From NCBI GenBank assembly GCA_963070105.1, contig OY718807.1:8657983-8721982 (forward strand): a DNA stretch of 64,000 bases, read 5' to 3'. This DNA is from Litomosoides sigmodontis (Eukaryota; Nematoda; Chromadorea; Rhabditida; Onchocercidae). A program made the position numbers and the translations under genes. The notes beneath the pieces were generated by a model. The model saw nothing but the letters and a program-made list of their open reading frames with translations, was not told the DNA's origin and searched no databases. This document shows positions 22,740 to 45,729 of the stretch, piece after piece; position 1 is the stretch's first letter; every line of letters starts with the position of its first letter.

Positions 22740-24269
22740 TCACAATGCCTTGTGTGTTGACGTTGAGTCGTACTTTTGCTGCGCAACGTTCAATTGATGA
22801 TGCCTTGGTCCTATGCCCCACTGAAAAGAATGATGCAAATTATCATTAAACAAATCAAAGGATGGAAATGAGAATTTTTTTCCAAAATTTAATTAGATGA
22901 AAAATTTTAATTTATTACGCATATGAAAATGCTTCTAAAGAAGAAAGGTGCAATAATCCTCAGCTTTCGAAATTGTTGAAATTTTAATTTCATTAATAAA
23001 TAAAAAATATATCAAAAATCATTTTGCAATCGATAGCACTTGGCTGCTCCTCTATGACGTAAGATTGCTTGCAAATTTTAATAGCTAATGGATTGAAAGG
23101 GCAGAAGAGGAGGTGATTTTTTTGAAATTTCAAATAATTGCAAAATTAAATAATTAAATGCTTGCAAAAGTATTCGTTCATTGCACGTACCACGTACGTA
23201 CGATAAGAGAGTGGAAAACGACGATTATCTATGAAATTGTCTATGAATTACATCCCAAAAAAAGGTCAAAATATATAGCTATCAACTTTTATTTCTGATA
23301 ATATTTGCTCATTATAAATCAAAGAATAAAATGTTCCAAAAATTTGATAAGTACAGAGAGAGAGAGAGAGAGGGAGAGAGGGAGAAAGCTTGTACCTCTC
23401 ACTGCCACTACAAAAAAGCTTTTCAAATTTCTGGCGTTTTCTCTCACTTCGAATAAAACACACAAAATTTCCACTGATTATTTTCAGCAAAAATGTTTTT
23501 TATCGTTTAAAGCTTAAATTAAAAAACGGTAAAATCTAATCGTAACAAGAAGTTACTAGAATTTTTTAACTACCATTATTCATCATTATCATTTATTATT
23601 TTAATATTATTTGCTATCACAATTTATCAATACTATTTATCACCATTATCGCCGTCATTATCATTTTTATTATCATTATCATTTTATTATCACTTTTTGA
23701 GTAAAACGATTCAAGAAGTAAATTTGCAAAAACATTTTTCCTCACTTAATTATTCAGTTTGACATTTTTTTTTTTTGAAGAAGCAACTAATCTATTAGTA
23801 GGAATTTTTTCCATCTAAGATATTTGCTTCTTTTTTGCTTTGCAAGAAGGAAAATGCGAGAATGAATGAGTGAAAAAGATTTCTATTGAAAAATTAAAAA
23901 AAAAAATTGAAAACAAACTACTACTGAGTGTAATGATTAGATGGCAAAACACTCTAACGTGCACCGCCGTCATCGAGGAGGAAGAATTTTCACGTGGATG
24001 GTAGGTAAAGGATGAGGCATAAAAAAAAAAATTGAAATAGGCAATCATAAATTGGCAATAGTCCGTCTATCGTTAATTAATAATTTTTCAAAATTAATTT
24101 GCAAAATTTTACAAACCTTAGCAAAAACAGTCTTATCATCTGTTTCCGAGACGCAACACCACAAAATACACGTAATCGAAATTATAAATATTACGGAAAA
24201 AAATGAAATCCAAACCGCAATCGGTCCAAGAATATCTAACATATCCAGTTGTTGCTTCAAATCAACCAT
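22740..24269 (-). CDS. Candidate small single-pass membrane protein
   Basis: On the minus strand, exon 24269-24117 (51 codons) and exon 22820-22740 (27 codons with stop) are in the same phase and give 77 residues. The first exon follows a TTTTTAG acceptor two bases before the ATG. It encodes MVDLKQQLDMLDILGP, a hydrophobic span of about 21 residues (VWISFFSVIFIISITCILW), and a short CCVSETDDKT tail. The second exon follows CTTTTCAG and encodes WGIGPRHHQLNVAQQ up to a stop at 22740. The layout suggests a short lumenal N-terminus and a cytosolic tail, or the reverse. The 1.3 kb intron may hide another exon. I do not recognise the family. Confidence 0.4.
23345..23384 (+). repeat. (GA)n-rich tract
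   Basis: Imperfect GA/GGGA purine tract, in the candidate intron of the small membrane-protein gene. Confidence 0.85.
23575..23700 (+). repeat. Degenerate ATT/ATC trinucleotide tract
   Basis: Repeated TTATCATT and CATTATCATT units, imperfect, about 125 bases. Confidence 0.7.
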
Positions 24270-24597
24270 TCCTAAAAATGAATTACTACATTTCATGCTA
24301 TCTTCTCACCTCACTTAATGTACCGGAACAGCGAGTGAGCAAATTGAAATAATTAGTTTTGTTTCAAATTATTGACAAAAAAAATAATTTTTTTTTTAAA
24401 AATCCTCTTCCCTCCTCCTTCTCCTCCTCCTCCTCGTCCCCCTGCGATATTCACTAATATTAGATGCGTGAAATATTCGTATTTATAAGTTGCTAAAATC
24501 TAAAATCAAATAAAAGTGCAAATGCAAAAAAAAAAAAATTTGCTTTTTTTTGCGGCTTATAGAGGGTCTAAAAGATGAGAAGAATCGGATAATTCTT

Positions 24598-24656
24598 CGC
24601 CATCCTCATCCTCCTCATCTTCATCCTCATCCTCATCCTCATCCTCATCATCATCC

Positions 24657-24697
<41 letters not shown>

Positions 24698-24757
24698 GTC
24701 ATCATCATCGTCATCATCACCATCACCATCACCATCACCATCATCATCATCATCACA
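24598..24757 (+). repeat. (CAT/CCTCAT)n trinucleotide microsatellite
   Basis: About 160 bases of CAT/ATC triplets, with CCTCAT variants on the left and CACCAT variants on the right. It would read as poly-histidine on + and poly-methionine on -, which accounts for two spurious long open frames here. Confidence 0.95.
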
Positions 24758-24936
24758 TTGTCAACATGGTGGAATAGCTAGCTGGCATCAATAAGAGCAA
24801 TAACATCATCATCAACTGTGTGTGGTACGTAGTTAGCTTGAAATGAATCAATAATTTAAAAATAGCTAGCTAGCTTGCTAGAGTTTGGTGTGTCTAAGTG
24901 AACGAAGGAAGAATCTTCAGACTTCTTATATTCCTA

Positions 24937-25046
24937 TACCCACACCCACACACGCACACACACCCACACACGCACACACACCCACACACGCACACACACA
25001 CCCACACACGCACACACACACCCACACACGCACACACACACACACA
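24937..25046 (+). repeat. CA-rich minisatellite (CACCCACACACGCACACA type)
   Basis: About 110 bases made of an 18- to 22-base unit of the form CACACCCACACACGCACA, repeated about five times with varying CA counts. Confidence 0.93.
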
Positions 25047-25179
25047 TAGTATTTTTGTATTTGTTTGTTTAAAAACATCTTGTTGAATTATATTTTTGTA
25101 AAGTCATTCAATGTAAAAAATAGAAATGAAAATTGAAATTGCATTGATTCATTCTGTTGTTAAGTAAGTAAAAAACAGA

Positions 25180-25428
25180 GAGGGAGAGAGAGAGAGCAAG
25201 GGAGAGAGAGGGAGGAAGAGAGGGGGAAACGAAGAGCGAAGAAGTTTAAATGAAATAGGAATGATTAAATCATAATGGAACAAAAATTAAATTATATAAA
25301 ATTAAATGATATAATGAAAAATAACCATTTTATCATTTTAATCACAATAGTTACAAAAACAATATCTGCTCATTGATCGATAAAGAAAAACAGAGAAAGA
25401 GAGAGAGAGAGAGAGGGACAGAGGGAGA
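25180..25428 (+). repeat. Two (GA)n-rich tracts
   Basis: Imperfect GAGAGA/GGGA tracts at about 25180-25225 and 25388-25428, separated by ordinary AT-rich DNA. Confidence 0.85.
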
Positions 25429-28400
25429 AAATAAGAAGGAGAATGAATACATGAGGTGTCCGTTCACTGAATTATTATTGCATTCAAGAGATTTCCATTT
25501 CATTTTTATTTAAACAAGAAAAAAGCAGCAAAATGCATTCCTTGATTTTTCCCTCTTTTAGCACCAAATACTAATTTCATTTCGTTAAAATTTACATAAT
25601 TTAAGTGAAAACGAAAAACATGCAAGCACACAGTATGTAATGAGGCATTTTTGATCGATAAAAATTTTTTCACTACAAAGAACTAAAAAGTACGAATGAG
25701 CCTTTCAGAAAGGAAAAAATCAAAAAAAAAAGTCCGTTGAAAGAGTCATTGGCACGAAATAGTAAGAGCAAATAAAAAGCTAAAAAGAGTGCTAATGTTA
25801 GCTTTCCAGCTAACAGCATTGTTTTTGTGTTCGGAAATACGAGATGAATGAATGAATCTTCGTCAATTTCAAACCATTGACACACATTTCATCCACTCTT
25901 TCTCTCTCTTTGCTTCCTCTCTCTCTTTCTTTCCTTCTTGTTTTTCGTAAAAACTATAACTGACTACTCTATGGGCTATAAGTTAAAAATTTTTTGAAAT
26001 ATTTTACGAAATAGCAATCAATATTCGTCTGTTTTTTTCGCTTTTCCTTTTGTTGTAAATTTTCCATTTAATTGAATTGCCTTTTTTTCTTCAAAAATGG
26101 GTGGAAATTTTTTAAGCAACGATTGTTCTGAATTCCTAAAGCTGAAATTGAGTATTAATCGAATATTTTTCTCACCTAAAAGTTGGGAAGTTATATTAAT
26201 TAAAAAAAAAAAGCATTTTTTTCTGAACGATTTAAGGTTTATTTAAATTGCGGCCTTATGGAAAATGGGCGATTTGAAAATTTTGGATGCATAAGTAAAT
26301 TTCGCTAAGAAGTTTTTCCAGCACTTTTTTGCCATTGCATATTTTCTAATTTCATTAAAATTTTTGCTTAAAATGAAGTTCAAATTTTATTAAAGCATGT
26401 CTATTGAAGAAATGTTTAGCCAAGAGAAATATCGACAGCTCTCTTTTTTTTCTTCATTTCTTCTATTCATTTTTATATTTCCTAAAATTTATGATTTAAA
26501 TTTTAAAGAGGAAACAAAAAGCTTGAAGTTTCAGTCCACCCATCACCATCATCTTAATTTTTTGAATGTTAAAAAATAAGGCGAAAAGTTGTTTGAACGC
26601 GGTAAGGAGTTACTCACTGTAAATTAGTTGGTTTGAAAAATTGAATTTTCCAACGACAATGACGAATTAACTAATTTAGATATTTTTTTCCTAATTTTTA
26701 CAATTTCTATGAATTTTTCATTTGGATAAACACATCATAACATAACTCCTCAAACAATCTCAATTAAAAAAAAAGTCAGAAAAAAATATTTTTTTTTGGT
26801 TTTTATTGCATTTAAGTAAATAATGTAAGCAAAAAAAAAACACTAACATTTAAGCAAATGCAATAGCTAACGCAAAATTAAAATGCGAAAGTGTTCATTG
26901 TCTGTTTGTCTGCTAAATTTGGGCAATTCGACGGGAAAGCTGAGCCGTTCAGCTTGAGACTTTTCTTTTTATAAGCAAAAAAAAAACAAATTTGTAATTA
27001 AAAACATTTCGAGCTGTTTTTTTTTCATTTTGAAGCGCATACGTCTTCTTTTTATGATTGTTTGAAATGAAATTGTTTTTCCTCTCATTGCTCCTATCTC
27101 TTTTTTTTTTTGCTTTCCAAGATATATTGTTGCATGAAATTTAAATAAATAAATAATTGTTAATAATTATACCGTTGAAATTTAATAGCAGTGGTATTTT
27201 AGACTAAAATTTAATTTCATGTAAAATTATATTTGAAGTGGAAATGTTTTAAAAATTGAACGAATTCAACAAGATGCGCTCATTCATATTTTTACCTTCA
27301 TTCTCGTGTTTTTTTTTCCAGAAAATACATCGTTTGCTACAAGTTGCGTCACAATTGCCGCTGTTATAAGCGTGCGTAACGAACGTGATAATATGTTTAA
27401 TGCTATGGTCAATTAATTATAAATGAATGATTGATTTCAAAATAAAAAAGACAAAATGTGAAAGGTTCCAAAAATCATCCTTTAAAGCAATTTTTCAAGT
27501 AATTGTATTTCAAAAAAAGAGGAAAATAATACGAATAATGTGGTGAATTTAAAAAATGAGAAAATTTCAATTCACTTCTTATCATCATCGCTCCTCTTCT
27601 TCCTTTTGTTATTTTTTTATTAACTGAATTAATTTATTAATTGAATTAATTTTTATTAATTGAATTAAACGCTTGATTATCGTTGTTATTACTAGGTTCA
27701 TTTCTATCATTGCTTTTTTTTTTCTCTCACTTCATATCAATGAGTGTGGTGGAGTATTTGAAGCCTTTTATTTCAATGCGACAATCATTTCTCAACTTTA
27801 ACTCATTCACCTACTTTGCATACTGCAATTACCGCTTCGTGTAAAATTTCATGTGAAATATGAAGATCACTGATTTGAAGGTATTATCGTACGAGCTTCT
27901 TAATTTCTTTCAACAATGAATGGTTGATATTTTCGAAGTTTAATTCAATTTGCCTTTAATAGGATAAAAAAAGGACGCATGATGACCAAATAAAAGTAGC
28001 TTTAATTATCTATTTCAATTCATTAATAACAGTTAGGAAGATATCGTTTTATTTTCATTTAAAATTTTCATATAGAAATGAAAAAACGATGAATCAATCT
28101 ATCAGTAATGACTAGCAGACATTTGATATGCGTGAAAAATAAATAAATAAAAGATCATCGGATAATCAGTGCTACGAAAATAAAGCTTATATATATCACA
28201 GCTAGTCCATTGATCATCACGTAGAATTCGATCATTTAAAAATGAAATCGCATTTTCGCTACCGTCTTTTACTACCGACACTAATGAATTCAGTACATGT
28301 TAGACTAATGGTTAGATTAGATTAGAGTAGATTTCACATTAATGAATTTAATACGAGCGGAATACAAACATGCATAAGGAATGCTCGAGGAAAACAGAAA

Positions 28401-30041
28401 ATGATTTCGTTTTGAGATTTACATAAAATATTCAAAAAAGAAAACGAATCTAACTGATCATTCACATTGAGGAATTTCTGGGAAAAAAAAATAGAAAAAA
28501 TATGAAAAGTAAGCGAATCTCTCTTTTGCGTTAATATTTTCCCAAATTTTGATCATTGTCCAAAAAAAAAATTGAGGAAAATTTTTAGCAAAAAATCGTT
28601 TTCTAAATTGCATAAAATCCAATTTACAAAATGATTCTATCTGTTGCAAAATTTTTAACAAAAATCCTTTTGAAAGAAAATTTTCGCAAATGGTATGAGT
28701 TAGCAAAACAAGAAAAAAAATTAAACTGATAAAACAAGCAAAGCTAACTGATCGAACAGGATTCCCATCTCAAACTTTCTGCAAAACATTCGACTTCATC
28801 AAGGCACCTATCTACCCCGAGAAAGAGATGAAGTAAAATTTAAAATTACCGATCTCTAAAAATGGAAGGAAATATTTTTGGGAAAAATTGCTCACTGAAA
28901 CTCGTAGGTTCACGTGGACGCATAATTAATACATTTATATAGTAGAATTGGCCCCTTGGATTTGGTTTTATGAGAATATGAAAGTGCTCAATGCATCAGC
29001 AAAAATAGAAAATTTCAACTTATAGACACAGACAGAATTACATGCTAAAACTGACAAACTCATTAACATGTGTTACAAAGTAAGTGACCGGGTGGGAAAT
29101 TTTGAAATTCCTATGTTCAAATTTATGACACAATTCTCACCTCGTGCACTGTAATTTTTTTCAAATTCCAAATACACTAATTATGAAGTCATAAATGATG
29201 AAAAACGACCACTAATGTAGATGCCTGCAAATTCTTTCTTGCATTCATGAAAGTGAAACTGAAAAGCTAAATTTGTGTTTAAGAAATTCGCAGCCATTGA
29301 TTTCACTAACACTTATCTTGCAAAGTATTACAACAGCTTTAGCAGTTAAGTGAGAAGTATTGAAAAGCATCGCTGATATGATTGAACAATATAAAAGTTC
29401 GTCGATTACACCTAATAAATAATACATTCCATAACAAGAAGTGATAAAGCAAAAATTGTTTAAGTGAGAAGTTTGATAGTTTCAATTCAGAGCATTGACA
29501 TATCTGCTGAAGTCGTAACTGACCGTGACTGCTTGTTTAATCTCTCATTCAACTCTTTCTTAATTCCGTAATTCCTTTCTGTGCAACCTTCCTCGAAAAT
29601 TTTCCATTTCAAAAGTCAAGAACTCAAAAATTCTTAAAACAAATCCTTTTAGATTCGCACTGAACCGATCGATATGCTTTTAAAAAATTAGCCCTTACAA
29701 AAAAAAAGAGCAAGAAAAAAAAGAAGAACTCGTTCCGTTTTCAGCTCTACTCCTAGCTAATTCACAAATAACCAATCGATCCGAAAAAACAAAAACAAAA
29801 ATTACATTAATAAACAAATACTTCCTATTTCCATTTTAATCGTCTTCAAAAAACTTTTCAACACACACCTGCAACCTAAATGGAAATGTCTCACTTTCCA
29901 GAAATAAGTAGGAGTGATGAGTAAGTTTTCGCCTCATCCTGCTGACATTTTACGCAGTCTTTTTGAGTTACGCAATCTTTGAAAAAAGTATGATGACAGT
30001 AGTGACTCGCTTTACTTACCTACACGCAAGTAACAAATAAC

Positions 30042-40857
<10,816 letters not shown>

Positions 40858-42274
40858 AGTAGCAACATTCGTTGTATACACGTCTAATTATCACTCCTCA
40901 AATTAAATTTCACTATTTTCAATTATCATTGAAATTTAATACCAAAAAAAAATTCACTTCATTAAGTTATTCTAAAAAAAAAAATGAAAAACAGGAAATT
41001 TTTTAACTATTCAACAGAAAGCGAAATGCTTCACTCTTTTACTAGAAAGACACAATTCAGCACAAAAATTTGTTTGTTTTTTTTTTGAATAATTTCCAAT
41101 TTCACATTTAACATTAGCAATTGTTATGTTTGCGCATCACATGTTGTAGCACAACGAATGCAAAAATAACACATCTTTGTCATTTGGAATAGCCGAAATG
41201 CAAATTAATTAATTACCTTCGAATAATCAGAATAATTCACGCAGTGGATTGACCAACGATCACGGGTCACTTGTTGCTAAGTCACTTGACTGCTGCCTCT
41301 GACGAACTCCTACTACTATTACTACTATTTACACTTCCATTTATTAGCCTGAAATGAAATTTATACTGTGCTACAGCATCAACTGATACTGTCAACGTTT
41401 CACGCAAACAAAAAAAAAAAAAAGAAAACCATCGAAGAATGAAAAATGATAGCTTGAAAACTAGCTTAATTACTAAGTCAATAATTGCCAGCTAAATTAG
41501 ACTTTATAAAAACTTACACTTTTAAATGAAGAATTAAAGGTTGAATTTTTTTTCTTCTAACACTTACAGTAAATATAACTCTCATGCAACAAATTTTGCT
41601 AAAAATTATGCCAATATTACTCAAAAGAAACGAGAAAAACAAGTTGGCAGCATTTCTCAAAGAGAAAAAAAAAACGATTAATAAAAATCTGTGCTCAAAT
41701 AGCGTCAGCAAAATGATTGTGTAATATTCCGAAATGATAAATGGAAATTTTTCACTAATCGATGAAATGCCATATGAAACAAACTAACAAAAAAAAAAAT
41801 TGAAATCTAACTAACTGATCAATTTCACGCAACACACTTTAATCTTCACGTATGTAATGCAATTACATCACTTTCGCAATCGTTCAGCTTTCCCTTTTCA
41901 TTGATGATTCAGTTTAAAAACTATAAAATTCACTAGTTATCATGTTTATTCACGTCTCTTTACTATCACTCCTTTTCATCCGGAACACTACTTACATGTA
42001 AATTACAGGAATTAAATTAAGTTGTAATAAATTTTGGAAATTAATTTTACGAATTAATACAAAAACATTTATTACATGCGAAAGAAATTTCTAACAATGA
42101 AATTGCAAAAATGATTATTCATCATCTATCATGATATGATGAAAAGTAAGAAGTTCCGCAATACCTACTTCCTCATATCTCAATGAATATTTCCTAAGCA
42201 GAGAGACTGTCGTCAATATGTAGAATAATTTTTAAAAAAAGTTGAAAAGCAAAAAAGCATGAATGAAAGAGAGG

Positions 42275-42300
42275 GAGAGAGAGAAAGAGAGAAAGAAGAG
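42275..42300 (+). repeat. (GA)n-rich tract
   Basis: Imperfect GAGAGAAAGAGAGAAAG purine tract. Confidence 0.8.
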
Positions 42301-42564
42301 GGAGAAGACATAACTCTTTTTTCATTATTACTATCAATTTCATTGTTCTCATATCTGAAATGAAACGATAGAAGTAACAATGAACCTATCTATCTAAGCC
42401 TAGCAATATCGTCCAACTTTTCCATTTCAATTTTGACCAAAAAGAAATTTTGGTTAAAATCAATTAGTGTTATGCGTTTCACGCTACAACTCTAATTAAT
42501 TTAATCATATCATTTGAGCGAAAAGAAATGAATTAGAAATAGCAATGAATCATACAGGTATGAA

Positions 42565-42592
42565 GCATGCAGCGTGCAGCATGCAGCGTGCA
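42565..42592 (+). repeat. Perfect 14-bp tandem duplication
   Basis: GCATGCAGCGTGCA occurs twice head to tail with no mismatch. Each unit contains GCATGC or GCGTGC cores. It is unusually G+C-rich for this window. Confidence 0.95.
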
Positions 42593-42765
42593 ACACGTAC
42601 AAATCTATTAGTCCACTGTATTTATTACTCTTTCCTCTCCTAAAATTCAATGCTACTAGCAGATGAAATGGAAGATGAAAAAAAAAAAATTGCGATAGGA
42701 ATTGTGTACTCTCTGCTAGACGCAATGCAATAATGAAGCACGAGGGAGCAGGAGAGGTGCTGGAA

Positions 42766-42797
<32 letters not shown>

Positions 42798-42822
42798 AGG
42801 GAGAGGAAGAGGAAGAGGAGGA
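42766..42822 (+). repeat. (GA)n / (GAGGAA)n purine tract
   Basis: A GA run grades into GAGGGA and GAGGAA units, all purine on the + strand. Confidence 0.92.
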
Positions 42823-42864
42823 ATATTTGAAGAGCAAGATCCATGAGGGCGAGGTATAATAGGC

Positions 42865-43192
42865 ATGTACGCCAACGCTATCACCAAAAGCATACTTCAT
42901 CTAACTCTCTTCTCCTCCTCCTCCTCGTCCCCAACCAGGATGAGGAAGAACACGGTGTACCTGTTTGCTCCGCAGACGTCAAGGCATGCCTGCCTAGAAT
43001 GCGTACACGTGTTGTGCTGTCGCTATTGTCGTTGTTGCGTCTTGCGTCTTGCGCCTTGCGCTTATTTCCACCCTCTCCTCTGCCCCTTAATAATCGGTGA
43101 AGCTAAATGCTTATGCTACTGCTACTGCCTTAGCAAACAAGTGGGACACGCTATCAGATTGATCTTAAAAGTAACTTTTAATGTGCTCTTCG

Positions 43193-43228
<36 letters not shown>

Positions 43229-43335
43229 CTCTCTCCCTCTTCGCCTCCAACATCTTCCGTCGTTGGAGTGCACGGAGCGCTTTTCCATCATCTACACACG
43301 TGAGTAATTTAAGCATACCTTCGACTGAAATGTAA
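42865..43335 (+). other. Orphan 156-codon cysteine-rich open frame in a GC-rich island
   Basis: An uninterrupted ATG frame of 156 codons begins MYANAITKSILHLTLFS, has about a dozen cysteines in its middle part (for example CRYCRCCVLR and CLCYCYC), and then runs through a CT microsatellite read as LSLSLS. A CCAACCAG acceptor lies inside it. The region is far richer in G+C than its surroundings. The frame includes simple repeats and matches nothing I know, so it may be a promoter-associated island rather than a gene. Confidence 0.25.
43197..43240 (+). repeat. (CT)n microsatellite
   Basis: A CT run of about 44 bases with two small interruptions. Confidence 0.93.
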
Positions 43336-44004
43336 CCGTGCCAGTCTTTTCCGAATTTCAGAAATGTTTTAATTTCCAGGTGTGAAATTCTGAATTAGGT
43401 TTAGTCACGGTCAGGAACAGAAACACCATCCTCACAATACATAGAAGCAGGTTGACCGCTACCTATAGTCAGTCCATCTCAATCAATTATTTCAATTTGT
43501 AACTCATACTCATTCTCTCAACAAATCTTTAAACTCAATGAATTGATGTTTATGTGGAAATGCATAGGATGATGGTAAATGGAATGATCGATTTTCAAAA
43601 ATTTCACTATAATATCCAAATTATCAGATAATCGGTAACTTTAAAGGAACCGTCATTCACACGTACACGCAAAGCGTATACGTGAACACTTTACTTTACA
43701 TTCATCTAAGCAATAATCAAAATGAAAGAAATAGATGAAGTGATGTGCTAGATAAAAGAGCAATTTCACTTTCTATCCTTTTTGCTTTCAGACTTTTTTG
43801 AAATCGAACAACAATCCTCGCTGCGTCATTTCGCCGTCTGCAACAGTACAATAGCAAACAATACGTAGAGAGTGAAGAAATTTAATACGTTTCCTATCAC
43901 TCTTTTGATCGCTTGTCACGTAATCATACAAAAGTCATACTGTATGTACTAAGTATTTGGAAACTTTTTTTGAAAATACTCTTACTGTAAGATGAAACTT
44001 TAAG

Positions 44005-44027
44005 GAGGAGGAGGAGGAGGAGGAGGA
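44005..44027 (+). repeat. (GGA)n microsatellite
   Basis: A GGA triplet run of seven to eight units. Confidence 0.93.
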
Positions 44028-44159
44028 TGAATGGATAAGTGGTGGAGAACATTATGCGTTTGTAGAATTTTCTCAGTTTAAATAAAATTTCACTCTATTC
44101 CTTCATATCCTCTAATTAAGATATCCTTTTTTTGGAGAAGGAAAAAAGAGAGGCGAAAA

Positions 44160-44312
44160 GAAAGAGAGAGAGAGAGAGGGAGGGAGGGAAATGAATGTAA
44201 TACCTGAAATGTAGCATTTGTAAAATATGAGTCTTCATCGTACCTTCTTCCTTCCTCTACACATTTACACTTCATTTCCATTCCTCTCTCTCTCTCTCTC
44301 TCTCTCTCTCCT
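44160..44312 (+). repeat. Facing (GA)n and (CT)n tracts
   Basis: A GA-rich tract at about 44160-44188 and a CT run at about 44284-44312 lie in opposite orientation about 95 bases apart, so they could pair as a hairpin. Confidence 0.85.
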
Positions 44313-45729
44313 AGCAAATTATTACTTTCGTCATACTTCTGCACGAAATACAATTAGGAGCAAAGCAAAAAGAAAAGAAACATTCCGAATGAAATAGAAA
44401 TAGTAAATGAAAAAAAGAAAATGAATGAAATAGTAAAATGCACGGGACAGTTATAAAATGAAAATTGATACTATTTTGTAGCGCTTTATTTGAGTTTGAG
44501 GAAGTATTAAATTTAAATTACATTGCATTCAAATTGATTCACATTTTCTTGAATGTTTTAATTTTAGCAATTTAAAGCATCCACTTCTCTTCAGTGATGA
44601 GAATTGGATTGGCTTAATTGATGATAGCATTTGCCGATTCACTGAACTACTTTAACTGACAAAATTTTTATTATCAAAAAAAAAAAATTTTAACTTACAG
44701 CTTACGAAGTAATTTATATATTTTTCAAAATTTGTATGATTTTGTTATTTCATGTAAAAACCGTTGTCGTTTGACTGCGTTTATTTACTTACATCGATGA
44801 AACAGCGATGGAAGTGAAAATAATTTCAATTTACTTCCTTCTTGCTATCAAAAATTTTCAAATAAAATGAAACTCATCCATGATTGAGAAATCGTCATTG
44901 ACAAAATTATCGACAATTTGTGTTAATGGTATTGAAATAAAAATTCATCCTAAAATACAAATTACTACGCGTACGTATCATATCGATAAAAATTCCGATT
45001 TAAAATATCAATATTTCAGGTGAAAAAAAAAGTAATTACTGATGCAATTACCACGTGAATATCATCATTTCGAATTTAGTTAAACCAAGAAATATTTTAT
45101 TTTAGCAAAAAAAAAGAAAGAAATATTCTTATTTTGGAGCAATGAAACCATAACATTCCGCACAGCGCTTATTTTTACAAAATTCAATTTCATTTTACTG
45201 ACGACTAATTGACTTAGGTATATCGCTGCTTCTTTTTTCGTTGTTGTAAATTCAATTTTCTTTTATTTTTGTGCCTACTGCACCCCTCTCTATTTTTCCT
45301 TCTCCTCACTATGCTAACTCGTTTCGCTACTTGTTTGATCTTATATTTTCGATTTTTGTTTTTTTTTTTTAAAGTTCTTTCCAGTCAACTTTAACTCATT
45401 TTATTTCCACTTTGCTCACTTATTGCAAAATGGAATAAGTTGATTGTTAGGCTGAAATATGCGTCTTAAAAATGGTATATTTAAATAATCGACGAAATTA
45501 TTTCTTCCAATTTTTTTCAACAATTTCCATTAGTGCGGCTAAAAGAGTGAAAGAAGCTTAACCAAGCAACCTATCGATTTTTGTTTTTGATATAAAATAA
45601 TTAATTTTGAATGGAATATATTCATTGCATAGATTATTTTCACTGTAACTGGTGGTGGGTGGTGAAGGAGACACAACAGTGTCTATCATTTTGATCATTC
45701 TCAAATCAATCAGCTCGTTTCGAAAAAGC

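Larger units (their letters stand above)
24270..30041. other. Gene-poor, repeat-rich intergenic region downstream of the DGK gene
   Basis: Nearly 6 kb of AT-rich DNA with microsatellites at 24598-25046 and GA tracts at about 25180-25225 and 25388-25428. A strong acceptor (TTTTTTTTTCCAG ending at 27321) opens a short cysteine-rich frame, but I could not build a gene from it. Otherwise I see nothing. Confidence 0.5.
40858..45729. other. Divergent intergenic region between the DGK and PDZ genes
   Basis: Probably contains both 5' regions. A TTTCAG acceptor at about 41350 (minus) may join a DGK leader exon. From 42275 to 44312 there are GA/CT tracts and a GC-rich island with a long open frame (listed separately). 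From 44320 to 45700 I see only AT-rich DNA. Confidence 0.5.

Noticed and set aside
24550..24777. Poly-histidine (+) and poly-methionine (-) open frames
   Set aside because: Both come from the CAT microsatellite.
25673..25885. Minus-strand frame with a hydrophobic LLAGKLTLALFLAFYLLLL stretch
   Set aside because: The hydrophobic run comes from T-rich DNA, and no splice sites or leader acceptor support a gene.
26397..26579. 60-codon plus frame beginning MSIEEMFSQEKYRQ
   Set aside because: It becomes low-complexity F/L-rich after 15 residues; the only donor nearby (26603) is after its stop.
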